DNA of 64,000 bases from Butyrivibrio sp. MC2021. Lineage in GTDB: Bacteria > Bacillota > Clostridia > Lachnospirales > Lachnospiraceae. The notes beneath the pieces were generated by a model. That model saw only the letters and a program-made list of their open reading frames with translations. It was not told the DNA's origin and searched no databases. The translations under genes were made by a program, and so were the position numbers. Shown one piece after another: positions 25,529 through 35,340 of this stretch (position 1 is its first letter; every line of letters starts with the position of its first letter). The DNA lies in NCBI RefSeq assembly GCF_000621605.1, contig NZ_JHXX01000002.1, forward strand, positions 248,001 through 312,000. Direction: 5' to 3'.

Positions 25529-28500
25529 ATGAAAAGACGGATTCTCGCAATGATATTAGCTTTATCGTTAGGTTTTACCTATTCTGTAACGGTGTCAGCC
25601 TCCGGTGAGGGATTTGAGGGAGTCCTATCGGGGGGACCCGCGGACACCGATATATACGATGATGAGGTCACTATGCCCACCTCCGGATATCTGGAAGTTG
25701 AGAACCCGGTGGAGGTTGATGACCCTGTTTTTGTTGATGAGATTTCGCCGGTCCATGCGGATCTCATGTCAGTTGAGGATGTTCCTCTGGCAACTGATCC
25801 TCTTTATATTCCCGAGTATTTACCTGATTTGAGAAATCAATCTCCCTATGGTTCCTGTTGGGCTTATGCAGCCATAGCTTTGGCTGAGATAAGTCTTATG
25901 AAGCAGGGGATCGCTTTTTCTGATGTGGATCTTTCTGAGCTCCATCTTGCTTATTTCACCTATAACACAGTTACAGACCCTCTCGGCGGGACAAAAGGGG
26001 ACAGCAATTCTGCTATTTTGTCCTCCGGCACCAGTCTTTTGGATCACGGCGGATCCGCCGAATTTTCCCATAATATCCTGGCTTCCTGGGTGGGAGCTGC
26101 AGATGAAAGTACCGCTGACTATAAGACTATGGCCGATGCAGCCAACGGCTCAGGCCTTGATTCCTCCATCGCTTATGAGGATGCAGCCCATCTTTCAAAC
26201 TATTTTGAAGTGAATATGAATACCTCCAACACGGAGAACGTAAAAAGGCTGATAGCTGAGTACGGCAGCGTATCCATTGCTTATGATGCCATTAACAGCA
26301 GGAAAAAAGCTGTCAGCGCCAAAGCTTACAGCACTGCCAACAACTGTTATTACAATCCCGATGGCGCAAATGCCAATCATGAAGTTACCATCGTGGGCTG
26401 GGATGACAATTTTTCAAAGGATAAATTTGCAACAAAGCCTAAGGGAAATGGTGCCTGGCTTATAAGAAACAGCTGGATCGAGGGAAATTTTGAAAGTAAG
26501 CAGGACTACTACGGATATTTTTGGATGTCCTATTATGAGCCCTCCATCTATGGCAAGGCCTACGCCGCTGTATTTGACAGCGCTTACAGATATGACAACA
26601 ACTATCAGTACGACGGTGGAATGTATACCTCTACAGTTCCTGATTGCTCTGCCGCCGCCAATGTATTTGAAATAAGCGGCGCATCTGAAATTGAGGACCT
26701 TGAAGCAGTATCTTTCTACACAGCAAGTTCTGATGTTGATTATACGATCAAGATCTATGTAAATCCCAAGGAGGGCGGCTATCCGGACAGCGGTATCCTG
26801 GCGGAGGAGTGCACAACCACGGGAACCACGACTTTTGCCGGATATTATACCATTCCTCTTAAAAACAGCATTACCCTGGAGCACGGGACCCGTTTCGCAG
26901 CTGTTGTAGAGCTGTCTGATTCAGGTAAAAATGCTATTTTTGGCGCTGAGTATGCCAGCAAGAGCTCCTGGTATGTCACCAAAGTCAGCTCCCAGGCAGG
27001 ACAGAGCTATATCAAAACCGGGGGCTACTGGGGAGATTACAAGAATATCAACAGATACTTCGGACAGGGAAATATCAGGATCAAAGCCTTTACCAAAAAC
27101 TGCGCATCCTCCATGCCTCCTGTGATCTTACCTGTTACCGTGACCTTTGATCCGGGATCAGGCACTGTTTCCACAACGGAAATGTCTGTTATTCCGGGAA
27201 AAGAGTACGGTGAACTTCCTGTTCCTATAAGACGCGGATATATTTTTGACGGCTGGTATACAGCAAAGAAGGGTGGAGTACAGGTTACTGAAACTTCCCT
27301 GGCAGAAGCTGAAGATCACACCCTCTATGCCCATTATTTACCTATAACCTATACCATCGAATATAATGCCAACGGCGGAACCGGAACCATGGATTCATCC
27401 TCTGCCAAATACGACAGCAGGATAAGTCTGGCAATAAATGCATACACGAGAGAAGGATATTTATTCACAGGATGGAATACCGAGGCCCAGGGAAGAGGAA
27501 CCTCCTATGCAGACGGAGCCAGTGTTAAGAATATGGTCACCGAAAACGGCGGAAGTATAACCCTGTTCGCCCAGTGGGAGAAAGAACCTGAACCCGAGCC
27601 GGAACCTGAACCCGAGCCGGAACCGGAGCCCGAGCCTGAGCCGGAGCCAGAGCCACAGCCAGAGCCTGGAGCAGATCCTCAGCCTACACCGACTCCGGAG
27701 CCTGAACCTGAGCCGGAGCCTGAGCCTGAACCGGAACCTGAACCCGAGCCAGAGCCTGAACCGGAGCCGGAACCCGAGCCTGAGCCTGAACCGGAGCCAG
27801 AACCCGAGCCAGAGCCACAGCCTGAGCCTGAACCGGAACCTGAGCCACAGCCAGAGCCACAGCCCGAGCCTGAACCGGAACCTGAGCCCGAGCCTGAGCC
27901 GGAGCCTGAGCCTGAACCGGAACCCGAACCCGAACCCGAGCCCGAACCCGAGCCAGAGCCTGAGCCTGAACCGGAACCGACACCGGCACCACAGCCAAAA
28001 CCTCAGCCGGAGCCTGAACCCGAGCCCGAACCCGAGCCGGAACCCGAACCTGAACCGGAACCGGAGCCGGAACCAGAGCCGATTCCGGAGCCAGAACCGA
28101 TACCGGATCCTGAACCTCAGTCCTACATCGTCATAGTAGATGATGAATATAAGGATCTCTCTGACTTTACCCTCCTTACAGGCCAGGGAAAAGCCCTCAG
28201 GATCGTATTTGATTCAGGAGAAAAGTACGACGGCGCAGTTGAATGGAGCAGTGATAACACCGATGTTGCCACTGTGGACGAAGATGGCTATGTTACCGCC
28301 ATTATGCCCGGAAATACTGTTATCAGAGTTGTTTCCGATAATGGCGAATACGAAGCATTTACCAAGCTGTCTGTTAAGACAGGAGCATCAGAAGTTAAGC
28401 TTAATAAGATAGATTTCATGATGGGAGTAGGAGACGAAACCAGGATCCTGGCTGCAGTAATGCCTTCAGAGGTGAGCCAGGAGGTTATGTGGACTTCCTC

Positions 28501-30340
28501 CGACACATCAGTGGCCACAGTTGATGCAGAGGGCATCGTTACCGCAATTTCCAAGGGAACAGCCACCATCACAGCAACATGTCTTGATGGCAGCGGAGTA
28601 TACGCCTCTGCCCAGGTGACTGTAGGAAACGGAATCGAGAGCCTTGTCATCGAGGATGGCGGAATATCTATTTTGGCGGCAGGAAAGAGCCTTAATCTGG
28701 ATTCCGTGGTCAACGACAACGATATGGACAGAGCTCCTATCAACAATGTTTTGACCTGGTCCGTGGAAGCGGGAACAGGCCTTGCCACAATAACCACTGA
28801 CGGAGTCCTTACAGGTCTCAGGGAAGGTACCGTCACGGTGACCCTGACTGCTTACAACGGCGTATCCTGCAGCAAGGAATACTTTATATATGTTCCCTTT
28901 AAGAAGGCTACCCTTAATCAGTCATCAGTGACGATTTCGCCGGACAGCACATATACACTGGGATTGAAGCTGGTTCCTACAGTGACCAATGCCAATATCA
29001 CAGGGGAACCTACTCTTGCAGTTCCGGTAAAATGGAGCGTTGATGATATTTACTCGGATTATCTTTCTGTTGATCCGGATACCGGCCTTGTTACCACAGG
29101 AAGCTTTATCAAGAGCTCAATACCTGTAAAAGCCACATTTACCACCTATGAAGGAGTAGAGAAGACCCTTACCTGCAAGGTTTCCATCAAGGACAAGAAC
29201 TTCAAAGGCATGAGCCTTAGCCAGAAGAGCATATCCGTTCTTGGAGGAAAGCAGGCAACGATAAACGCTAAGTTTAATCCCGTTGTGCCCAAGGCAGGCG
29301 GCGCAGACTGGATAATCGAGGAAGGAAGCGAACTGCTGGAGATCGTTGATTACAGCGATTCCTATATTACCGTTGCAGCACTTCCAACTTCAGTGGAAAA
29401 AGAGGCAGTGATCCTTGCAAAATCCAAGGCTGACCCTGAAATAGTCGCCAGGTGCAAGGTCACCATAAAGCCTGAAGCTGCTTCCATAAAGATAAGCAAG
29501 GACACTAAAGATATAACAGATACGAAGTTTGATTTGGCCAGGGGAACCAGCAAGGCTCTTAAGGCCCAGGCCTTTGCCATTGACGGAAAATCCTTGTCCT
29601 CAAACCAGAAGATCACCTTTAAGTCCGATAACCCTGCGGTTGCTACAGTGACAAACGGCGGTAAGGTGTCTGCCAAGGAGAACGGAATTGCCCACATAAC
29701 AGCCATTTCCGCTGAAAACGGCGCGGTGATCGCCGGCTGTACAGTAAATGTTGTGACCTTGTCTTTTGACAAACTTACAGCAGATATTGGGCTTAAGAAG
29801 GATAATAACACCGTTGTTATCACTCCTGTGGGAGTAACCGAGGATACAGAGCTTGTGTGGTCAATCAACAACGGCAAGGCCGGTGCCTATCTTATGAAGG
29901 ATGGAAAAGCCATAACAGGCATGACCGCAGACGGCACCTGCCAGCTGGTTCTTAAGGGACTTAATTCAGGTACAGTCAAGGTTACAGCCACTGTTAAGGG
30001 CACAAATAAAAAGGCCCACTGCAGCGTTGCTATCTTTTCTCATGTAATAGGAATTAAAGTTTTCGGAGTGGGAGATGAGCTGCGGGCACCGGATCATAAT
30101 TTTGTCAAGACCATGAACAAAGGAAAGACTTCAAGCATCAAGGCTGCGCCTATTTACTACAATTACACCAGCAGAAAATTTGTCACCAGCAGCGATGTGA
30201 AGTTCAGTAGCAGCAATCCGGAAATCGTCACCGTATCGGATACGGGCAAGATCACAGCGGTAGCTTCCGGCACTGCGTATATCACAGCAACCACGGTGGA
30301 AGGAAATATTTCCAAGGTGATAAAAGTAACCGTAAAATAA
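25529..30340 (+). CDS. secreted papain-like (C1) protease with Flg_new, Glu-Pro spacer and Big_2 repeats
   Basis: A giant surface protein (1603 residues). Order: Sec signal peptide (1-~25), an acidic propeptide-like segment, and a C1A cysteine peptidase with [11 protein letters not shown] (Cys110), the His in [11 protein letters not shown] (His284) and LIRNSW (Asn314), so the triad is complete. Next comes a lectin-like beta domain (~360-520), two Flg_new/InlB B-type repeats (~536-684), a Glu-Pro spacer of ~180 residues (~685-862), and about eight Big_2-like domains to the C-terminus. No LPXTG, SLH or other anchor is visible, so attachment to the cell is unexplained. The ATG at 25529 has an AAAGGAG site. 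Probable roles are surface proteolysis or binding of plant or host material (inference). Confidence 0.9.
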   Translation: MKRRILAMILALSLGFTYSVTVSASGEGFEGVLSGGPADTDIYDDEVTMPTSGYLEVENPVEVDDPVFVDEISPVHADLMSVEDVPLATDPLYIPEYLPDLRNQSPYGSCWAYAAIALAEISLMKQGIAFSDVDLSELHLAYFTYNTVTDPLGGTKGDSNSAILSSGTSLLDHGGSAEFSHNILASWVGAADESTADYKTMADAANGSGLDSSIAYEDAAHLSNYFEVNMNTSNTENVKRLIAEYGSVSIAYDAINSRKKAVSAKAYSTANNCYYNPDGANANHEVTIVGWDDNFSKDKFATKPKGNGAWLIRNSWIEGNFESKQDYYGYFWMSYYEPSIYGKAYAAVFDSAYRYDNNYQYDGGMYTSTVPDCSAAANVFEISGASEIEDLEAVSFYTASSDVDYTIKIYVNPKEGGYPDSGILAEECTTTGTTTFAGYYTIPLKNSITLEHGTRFAAVVELSDSGKNAIFGAEYASKSSWYVTKVSSQAGQSYIKTGGYWGDYKNINRYFGQGNIRIKAFTKNCASSMPPVILPVTVTFDPGSGTVSTTEMSVIPGKEYGELPVPIRRGYIFDGWYTAKKGGVQVTETSLAEAEDHTLYAHYLPITYTIEYNANGGTGTMDSSSAKYDSRISLAINAYTREGYLFTGWNTEAQGRGTSYADGASVKNMVTENGGSITLFAQWEKEPEPEPEPEPEPEPEPEPEPEPEPQPEPGADPQPTPTPEPEPEPEPEPEPEPEPEPEPEPEPEPEPEPEPEPEPEPEPQPEPEPEPEPQPEPQPEPEPEPEPEPEPEPEPEPEPEPEPEPEPEPEPEPEPEPTPAPQPKPQPEPEPEPEPEPEPEPEPEPEPEPEPIPEPEPIPDPEPQSYIVIVDDEYKDLSDFTLLTGQGKALRIVFDSGEKYDGAVEWSSDNTDVATVDEDGYVTAIMPGNTVIRVVSDNGEYEAFTKLSVKTGASEVKLNKIDFMMGVGDETRILAAVMPSEVSQEVMWTSSDTSVATVDAEGIVTAISKGTATITATCLDGSGVYASAQVTVGNGIESLVIEDGGISILAAGKSLNLDSVVNDNDMDRAPINNVLTWSVEAGTGLATITTDGVLTGLREGTVTVTLTAYNGVSCSKEYFIYVPFKKATLNQSSVTISPDSTYTLGLKLVPTVTNANITGEPTLAVPVKWSVDDIYSDYLSVDPDTGLVTTGSFIKSSIPVKATFTTYEGVEKTLTCKVSIKDKNFKGMSLSQKSISVLGGKQATINAKFNPVVPKAGGADWIIEEGSELLEIVDYSDSYITVAALPTSVEKEAVILAKSKADPEIVARCKVTIKPEAASIKISKDTKDITDTKFDLARGTSKALKAQAFAIDGKSLSSNQKITFKSDNPAVATVTNGGKVSAKENGIAHITAISAENGAVIAGCTVNVVTLSFDKLTADIGLKKDNNTVVITPVGVTEDTELVWSINNGKAGAYLMKDGKAITGMTADGTCQLVLKGLNSGTVKVTATVKGTNKKAHCSVAIFSHVIGIKVFGVGDELRAPDHNFVKTMNKGKTSSIKAAPIYYNYTSRKFVTSSDVKFSSSNPEIVTVSDTGKITAVASGTAYITATTVEGNISKVIKVTVK
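27583..28115 (+). repeat. Glu-Pro dipeptide repeat tract
   Basis: About 530 bp of alternating Glu and Pro codons with occasional Gln, Thr, Ala or Ile, all in frame within the protease gene. Synonymous codons (GAG/GAA, CCT/CCC/CCG/CCA) are mixed, so it is not a recent pure microsatellite, though slippage length changes remain likely. Rigid Glu-Pro tracts are known as wall-spanning spacers. Confidence 0.9.
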
Positions 30341-30354
30341 CTAAACAGCTACAC

Positions 30355-30385
30355 AGGAGGCGTCCATGAGGCGCCTCCTTTTTTT
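30355..30385 (+). terminator. Rho-independent terminator after the protease gene
   Basis: A perfect 8-bp GC-rich stem (30355-30362 with 30372-30379) followed by about seven T. Confidence 0.85.
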
Positions 30386-30394
30386 ATTATATTA

Positions 30395-30423
30395 GTGCAA
30401 AAAAGTTAAAAATACTTTATAAT
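30395..30423 (+). promoter_or_regulatory. promoter of the coiled-coil / SBP-VWA operon
   Basis: TATAAT (30418-30423) with GTGCAA (30395-30400) 17 bp upstream. The -35 is weak. Confidence 0.5.
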
Positions 30424-30454
30424 ATTCCGCGTGTGACAAAGGAATTAAGGGGTT

Positions 30455-30916
30455 ATGAATCAGACAGAAATTACTATTTTACAACGAAAAATAGCGGATT
30501 ATCCCGAGAGAATAGCAAGGCTCCAGAAAAGGCAGGAGATGATTCCTGTACCTGCAGCTTCAGAGATAGAGCCTGCCATCAGGAGCCTGGGGGCATATAT
30601 TATCCAGCTTACTGCGGTCAAGAGTTCTTTTGACAAGATAGGGGCGGAGGTTAGGCAGGACGAGGAAATGCTCCGGGGATACCTGGATGAGATCGCCGGC
30701 AGCGGACAGACAGCTCCTGAGACCCTCAGATACAGTCTGGTTCAGCTCCAGCATATACTTATGACCACTGATACTCATACATCATCCCTGGAAGAGCTTC
30801 TTGATAGCGCCAGGCAGGCCAGAGAAAAGCTGGAACTGGCCGGCAAGCAGAAGAAAACCCTTGATGTGGTAAAGCTCCTTCGGATGATTGAAAAGGGAGA
30901 TGGATACAGGTTATGA
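30455..30916 (+). CDS. hypothetical coiled-coil protein, first gene of SBP-VWA operon
   Basis: Not assigned to a family. It has 153 residues and is largely helical and charged. Heptad-like stretches are visible at TILQRKIADYPERIARLQKR, around VKSSFDKIGAEVRQDEEML, and LEELLDSARQAREKLELAGK. It has no signal peptide or membrane helix and is probably cytoplasmic. The ATG at 30455 follows AAGGGG at short spacing. Its stop overlaps the next start (ATGA), so production is coupled to the membrane protein that follows. An adaptor or scaffold role is inferred only from shape and linkage. Confidence 0.7.
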   Translation: MNQTEITILQRKIADYPERIARLQKRQEMIPVPAASEIEPAIRSLGAYIIQLTAVKSSFDKIGAEVRQDEEMLRGYLDEIAGSGQTAPETLRYSLVQLQHILMTTDTHTSSLEELLDSARQAREKLELAGKQKKTLDVVKLLRMIEKGDGYRL

Positions 30917-31623
30917 AAAAAGACAACAGAAAAGCAAATGCTATATTGGGCGGAGGTTTATTCGGAGCGGGACTTGCTTCTACCATAGCTCTTAATGTCA
31001 ATGCTACGAATGTCATAATCGCTGCGGGGATCGGAGCTCTGAGGATGTCCGTTATCGCCGGGGGAGTAGTGACTGTTGTTGGAGCGGCTATGGCTACTAT
31101 AGCCACTTCCTCAATAATAAGTGAGAAGAAAAAGCAGGAGAAGTCCATTGCCCTGGACAAGGAAGCTAGGGAAGAGGCCATCCGCAGGAAAAAAGAGGAT
31201 GTAAGAGGCCTTGTGACTGAGCTTATGAATGAGGAAGAGGATTTCATTCCTGTGGGACAGGTCCTTATGAAAGAGATGGACGATATGGACGAGTTTGCCG
31301 AAAGAAGCGACAAGCTCTTTGAGTTCAACGATATGAAAGAGTTTGAGAGCATGAAGGAGATCATCTCCCAGGCCAAATCAGCTCTTTACCATAACTGCCG
31401 CGGCATTGTTAATCTTTATGTTGCCCTTGAGAACTCAGGGGAGTTTGCCACAGAATCCCAGAAGATCCTTGATTCCAACAAGGAGATCAGAGACAATGCC
31501 AAGAAGTTCCTGTTGGAGCTGGCCCGTTATACCAACGAGCAGAACGAGGATACTGATGCAGTTACAATGATTCAGGATTATGCGGATGCCATAGGTCAGT
31601 CCCTTAGACATACCTACAACTGA
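30913..31623 (+). CDS. hypothetical membrane protein with two N-terminal helices and a helical tail
   Basis: 236 residues. Two hydrophobic helices near the N-terminus (around AILGGGLFGAGLASTIAL and VIAGGVVTVVGAAMATIA) are followed by a long, charged, helical cytoplasmic-type region with LLELARYTNEQNED near the end. The topology recalls XpaC-family proteins, which occur beside TelA and SBP-VWA proteins in Firmicutes, but I do not see the family's signature residues and do not assign it. It overlaps the preceding gene by four bases and is 30 bp before the lipoprotein gene. Confidence 0.7.
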   Translation: MKKDNRKANAILGGGLFGAGLASTIALNVNATNVIIAAGIGALRMSVIAGGVVTVVGAAMATIATSSIISEKKKQEKSIALDKEAREEAIRRKKEDVRGLVTELMNEEEDFIPVGQVLMKEMDDMDEFAERSDKLFEFNDMKEFESMKEIISQAKSALYHNCRGIVNLYVALENSGEFATESQKILDSNKEIRDNAKKFLLELARYTNEQNEDTDAVTMIQDYADAIGQSLRHTYN

Positions 31624-31653
31624 TCGGCATTTCACATAGAGGAGGAAAGAATA

Positions 31654-33342
31654 ATGAAAATGAAAAGATTTTTGAAGGGGGCGGCAGCAGCTGTGCTTGC
31701 ATTTTCTATGACAGCCTGCACCTCAGACAACGTAACAGTCAACAACACACAGACCAATTCACTTAGCTATGATGACGCGGTAAAAGAGCTCAACGCTTTC
31801 GTGAAAAACATCAATCCCCAGACGGTTTCAGCAAGGCTTGATGTGGACATGCAGGAGGCATCTGTAGCGGATTCACTGGCAGATATCGATACTTTTGACA
31901 TGATGCTTACAGGTAACGGCGAGATCAATCTTGAGATCGCAGCTCCTTCCGAGTTTTCGGGAGCTTCTTATCCTGACGAGTGGCTGGTGGCCATCGGTGA
32001 GAAATTCAACAAGGAAGGACTTACCGTAGACGGCAAAAAGATCAGCGTATCCGTAAGAAAGATTTCTTCAGGCGAGACCCTTACTTATATCGCAGAGGGC
32101 GGCTATGAGCCTGATCTTTATATCCCCTCCAATACCATGTGGGGAGACATGCTGGAGGCCAGCGGCATCAGAACAGTCAAGCTGGCAGACAGAATTGCAG
32201 GTAATACGGCAGGAATCCTGATGTCCAAGGATGCATATGAGACCTACGCTTCAAAATACGGCGATGTTACCGTGGACGGAGTTCTCAAGGCTGCCAATGC
32301 CGGAGACCTGGTATTTGCATATACCAACCCCTACACTTCAGCAACAGGTATGAACATCCTTTGCTCAATGCTGTATGCATTTGATCCTTCCAATCCGCTT
32401 TCAGACAAGTCGGTAAACGAGCTGGTTGCTTATCAGGACCACGCTCCCACAGCGGCTTATACCACATCAGTCCTCAAGGCATCAGCTGCCAAGGGCATCA
32501 TCGATGCGATGGTAATGGAAGAGCAGACCTACATCAACACCAAGACCCTTAGTGATTATGTATACACACCTGCAGGAGTTCGTCATGATCACCCCGTATA
32601 CACCTTTAGCTGGGTAAGTGATGAGAAGCAGGAAGCAGCCAAAATGTTTGTTGACTACTGCCTCACAGATGAGAGCCAGAAGATGGCTACCGAGCGCGGC
32701 TTCAACCTTCATGAGGACTATGTTTCACAGGACTATGGCATGAAGGGCTCAGATTATCTGGCAGCCCAGAGGATCTGGAAGACCAACAAGAACGGTTCAC
32801 GTCCTACAATCGCTGTTTTCGTAACCGATATTTCAGGTTCCATGAACGGAACAAGAATCAATTCACTGAAGTCATCACTTCTTAATACAATGCAGTACAT
32901 TGACTCCAGCAGCTATGTAGGCCTTGTGAGCTACAGTGACAAGGTTTATATCAACCTTCCCGTTAAGCGCTTTGACAACAAGCAGAGAGCATATTTCAGC
33001 GGCGCTGTAAAAGACCTGGAGGTTGGCGGTCAGACGGCTACCTATGATGCGGTTCTTGTCGGAATGGATATGCTGCTTGAGGCATCCAAGGAAGTTCCAA
33101 ATGCCAACATGATGCTCTTTGTTCTTTCAGACGGAGCACAGAACGCAGGCTACAAGCTTGAGAGAATCACTCCTATCGTAGGAGGCCTTGGAGTTTCTGT
33201 TTACACCATCGGCTATGAGATGGACGAGAGCGACAAGAAGGAACTCCAGTCTCTGTCAGCCATTAACGAAGCTGTCTGCATTGACGCCGACGCAGCGGAC
33301 ATCGTAAATGAGCTTAGAAATCTGTTTAATGTAAATATGTAA
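31654..33342 (+). CDS. lipoprotein with extracellular solute-binding and von Willebrand A domains
   Basis: 562 residues. Signal peptide with lipobox MTAC, so lipid anchored outside the membrane. Residues ~80-370 resemble a periplasmic-binding-protein fold (EINLEIAAPSEF, YEPDLYIPSNTMWGDML, TNPYTSATGMNIL). Residues ~385-555 are a VWA domain with a complete MIDAS start DISGS, a GGQTATYDA threonine loop and VLSDGAQN. The fusion of a ligand-binding domain to a metal-dependent adhesion domain is known in Firmicutes but its job is not established. A terminator follows at 33360. Confidence 0.85.
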   Translation: MKMKRFLKGAAAAVLAFSMTACTSDNVTVNNTQTNSLSYDDAVKELNAFVKNINPQTVSARLDVDMQEASVADSLADIDTFDMMLTGNGEINLEIAAPSEFSGASYPDEWLVAIGEKFNKEGLTVDGKKISVSVRKISSGETLTYIAEGGYEPDLYIPSNTMWGDMLEASGIRTVKLADRIAGNTAGILMSKDAYETYASKYGDVTVDGVLKAANAGDLVFAYTNPYTSATGMNILCSMLYAFDPSNPLSDKSVNELVAYQDHAPTAAYTTSVLKASAAKGIIDAMVMEEQTYINTKTLSDYVYTPAGVRHDHPVYTFSWVSDEKQEAAKMFVDYCLTDESQKMATERGFNLHEDYVSQDYGMKGSDYLAAQRIWKTNKNGSRPTIAVFVTDISGSMNGTRINSLKSSLLNTMQYIDSSSYVGLVSYSDKVYINLPVKRFDNKQRAYFSGAVKDLEVGGQTATYDAVLVGMDMLLEASKEVPNANMMLFVLSDGAQNAGYKLERITPIVGGLGVSVYTIGYEMDESDKKELQSLSAINEAVCIDADAADIVNELRNLFNVNM

Positions 33343-33359
33343 TAAATGCAGTAAATAAT

Positions 33360-33397
33360 AAGGCGAAGACCCAATATTGGTTTTCGCTTTATTATTT
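33360..33397 (+). terminator. Rho-independent terminator after the SBP-VWA gene
   Basis: A stem of about 11-12 bp with G-U pairs (33360-33371 with about 33379-33389), an AT loop and an interrupted T tract. Confidence 0.6.
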
Positions 33398-33453
33398 AGT
33401 GATATACTTTATTTGAATCATTTATGACTTCATTGAAGGAGAAAAGGATCCGG

Positions 33454-34986
33454 ATGCGGAAGAAGAGATATAGGAAACGTAAGAAAATGACAATTAGAAG
33501 AAGGCTGGAGAGGATGATGCAGAGCCTTGGTAAAAGGGAGATGATCATCGTATCCTCAGCTATTATTGCAGTTACCATTGCAATCATTCTGGTCATGGCG
33601 TTCATAAAGGTTTCCAAAGACAGTGCTTTGGGTGAGGGGGGCATGGCAGCCCATGGTGTAAGTGACGATATGATTATTGACGGCGCTGGCGAAAATGCAG
33701 CTGCCGGCGAGGAAGATATCCCCAAAGTCGAGACCGCAACCGCCGGAATGAAGACCGAATCTACTCCGGATACTACTATACTTGCGAAAAAAGAAGGCGC
33801 GAAGGACGGATACCTTAACAGATGCGTATTCCTGGGGGATTCCAGAACGGTTTCCATGGTCAATTACGGCTTTTTCAATGATGATGCCGCCCTTGCCCAG
33901 ATCGGTATTTCACATCCGTCTTTTGCATCCAATACGTTTATTAACAATGCCGGTAAAGAGTATACTTTAAAATCTTATCTGGGGTCTCATCAGGCTCCGG
34001 TCATCTATATGCTTCTGGGAGTAAACGGAATCAATGATCCCAGTGAGAGCCATTATCAGAATACTTTTATTTCTCTTATAGACAGCGTGATAGAGATGGC
34101 GCCCAATTCCAATATTGTACTTGTGGCCATAGGTCCCGTGGACGATAACGGAATTTACAAAAATACTGTGCAGAATGCATTGATAGACAAGTACAATGAT
34201 TTTCTTCTTAAAACCGCAAAGGAGAAGCACATTTTCTATCTTAATATCGCCGAGATCCTCAAAGGATCTGACGGACAGGTTAAGTATGAGTATAACGGCG
34301 GTGACGGACTTCATTATTCGGGAAAAGGGTGTGAGGCAATATTCAGGTATATAGTAGAGCATCCTGTGCCGGGAATTTCTGATGACGGCGAATATGTAGT
34401 CAAGTATATCAAGCCCGACCCGAACAAGATCAAGGTTTCGATGGGCAATGAGTCTGGAATCGACAAAGACAAGCTTAAGGACCTCATGGACATAATGACA
34501 GGTTCCGGAGAAGGTCAGAGTGCCTCAACTTCCAGCACTGAAAGCAGCAGTGCTGCGGCTTCAGAAGCCAGCTCTTTAGACGAGGAAGAAGCAAAAAAGA
34601 AGGCTGAAGAGGAAGAGAAGAAGAAAAAAGAAGAGGAAGAGAAAAAGAAAGCCGAAGAAGAGAAGAAGAAAAAGGAAGAGGAAGAGAAAAAGAAGGCCGA
34701 AGAGGAAGAAAAGAAGAAAAAAGAAGAGGAAGAGAAAAAGAAGGCCGAAGAGGAAGAGAGAAAGAAAAAGGAAGAGGAAGAGAAAAAGAAAGCCGAAGAG
34801 GAAGAGAGAAAGAAAAAAGAAGAGGAAGAGAAAAAGAAAGAGGAAGAAGAGAAAAAGAAAGAAGAGGAAGAAAATAAGGAAGAAGAGTCCGAAGAAGAGG
34901 AAGGCGGAGAATCGGAAGAAGGCGAAAATGAATCCGGAAATGAAAACTCCACCGACCAGGCTGATGGGGGATCATCAGCTGATTAA
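33454..34986 (+). CDS. membrane-anchored SGNH/GDSL hydrolase with Lys-Glu-rich tail
   Basis: 510 residues. A very basic N-terminus precedes one membrane helix (about residues 30-53). An outer SGNH hydrolase domain follows (~125-300) with FLGDSRT (Ser130), GVNG for the Asn block, and DGLH (Asp284, His287), the complete catalytic set of esterases that deacetylate sugars or wall glycans. Residues ~378-482 are a Lys/Glu repeat (units of KKAEEEEKKKKEEEE type), then a Glu/Gly/Ser-rich end. ATG 33454 follows AAAGGA; an ATG 30 bases upstream has no ribosome site. It may act on cell-wall or plant polysaccharide esters (inference). Confidence 0.85.
   Translation: MRKKRYRKRKKMTIRRRLERMMQSLGKREMIIVSSAIIAVTIAIILVMAFIKVSKDSALGEGGMAAHGVSDDMIIDGAGENAAAGEEDIPKVETATAGMKTESTPDTTILAKKEGAKDGYLNRCVFLGDSRTVSMVNYGFFNDDAALAQIGISHPSFASNTFINNAGKEYTLKSYLGSHQAPVIYMLLGVNGINDPSESHYQNTFISLIDSVIEMAPNSNIVLVAIGPVDDNGIYKNTVQNALIDKYNDFLLKTAKEKHIFYLNIAEILKGSDGQVKYEYNGGDGLHYSGKGCEAIFRYIVEHPVPGISDDGEYVVKYIKPDPNKIKVSMGNESGIDKDKLKDLMDIMTGSGEGQSASTSSTESSSAAASEASSLDEEEAKKKAEEEEKKKKEEEEKKKAEEEKKKKEEEEKKKAEEEEKKKKEEEEKKKAEEEERKKKEEEEKKKAEEEERKKKEEEEKKKEEEEKKKEEEENKEEESEEEEGGESEEGENESGNENSTDQADGGSSAD
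34588..34900 (+). repeat. purine-only Lys/Glu codon repeat
   Basis: About 310 bp with almost no pyrimidines on the plus strand (GAA, GAG, AAA, AAG, with an occasional GCC/GCT alanine). Units of about 45-50 bp recur around the alanine codons. Such tracts are prone to slippage and can form unusual DNA (H-DNA). Confidence 0.8.
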
Positions 34987-35019
34987 AAAGTCACTTTTGT
35001 CTGCGTGTTGAATAAATAA

Positions 35020-35054
35020 AAAAGACGGGAATCGCTTGAATTAAGCGTTTCCCG
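35020..35054 (-). terminator. terminator of tRNA-Met (possibly bidirectional)
   Basis: A 12-bp stem with one mismatch (35026-35037 with 35043-35054). On the minus strand it is followed by a TC then six T, making it the terminator for the tRNA. On the plus strand the T tract is weak, but it may also end the SGNH transcript. Confidence 0.75.
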
Positions 35055-35068
35055 AATCTTTGTTGTAG

Positions 35069-35142
35069 TAGCGAGAGGGGGACTTGAACCCTCGACACCG
35101 CGGGTATGAACCGCGTGCTCTAGCCAGCTGAGCTACCTCGCC
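35069..35142 (-). tRNA. tRNA-Met (CAT anticodon), elongator type
   Basis: The complement folds as a 74-nt cloverleaf: acceptor GGCGAGG pairing with TCTCGCT, D arm GCTC/GAGC, anticodon stem CGCGG/CCGCG with loop TTCATAC (CAT), and T loop TTCAAGT. One T-stem A-C mismatch is visible. The anticodon stem lacks the three G-C pairs of initiator tRNA, and GGTTCATACCC matches Firmicutes elongator tRNA-Met, so elongator is favoured over initiator or lysidine tRNA-Ile. CCA is not encoded. Confidence 0.93.
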
Positions 35143-35182
35143 ATATGTGTTGTTTTCGGTGCTTGTCGCAACCGACTTAGAT

Positions 35183-35212
35183 AATATACCTCTAAGGAGA
35201 TATGTTTGTCAA
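35183..35212 (-). promoter_or_regulatory. promoter of tRNA-Met
   Basis: On the minus strand: TTGACA (35212-35207), an 18-bp spacer and TATATT (35188-35183), about 40 bases before the tRNA. Confidence 0.8.
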
Positions 35213-35340
35213 CAATAATTTTAATTTTTTTTATGGAATTTTTTTTGTTAAACACAAGTAAACGATATATCATTATAATATAAGAGTATTGTGGATGAGA
35301 ATGTGCCATTTTAAGTGGCTTTTCGACGAAAGGAACAATT

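Noticed and set aside
27684-27998. Open frame on the minus strand across the Glu-Pro tract
   Set aside because: It is the mirror of the repeat (Ala/Val/Gln/Arg-rich nonsense) with no ribosome site.
30433-30633. 66-codon frame overlapping the start of the coiled-coil gene
   Set aside because: The overlapping 153-codon frame has the better start and operon coupling.
35069-35142. Initiator tRNA-Met or lysidine tRNA-Ile
   Set aside because: The anticodon stem lacks the three G-C pairs of initiator tRNA, and the anticodon arm fits elongator tRNA-Met; lysidine tRNA-Ile is less likely but not fully excluded.
35245-35279. TTGTTA and TATAAT upstream of the PAP2 gene as a promoter pair
   Set aside because: The spacer is 23 bp, too long; the TATAAT may still be used with an unseen -35.
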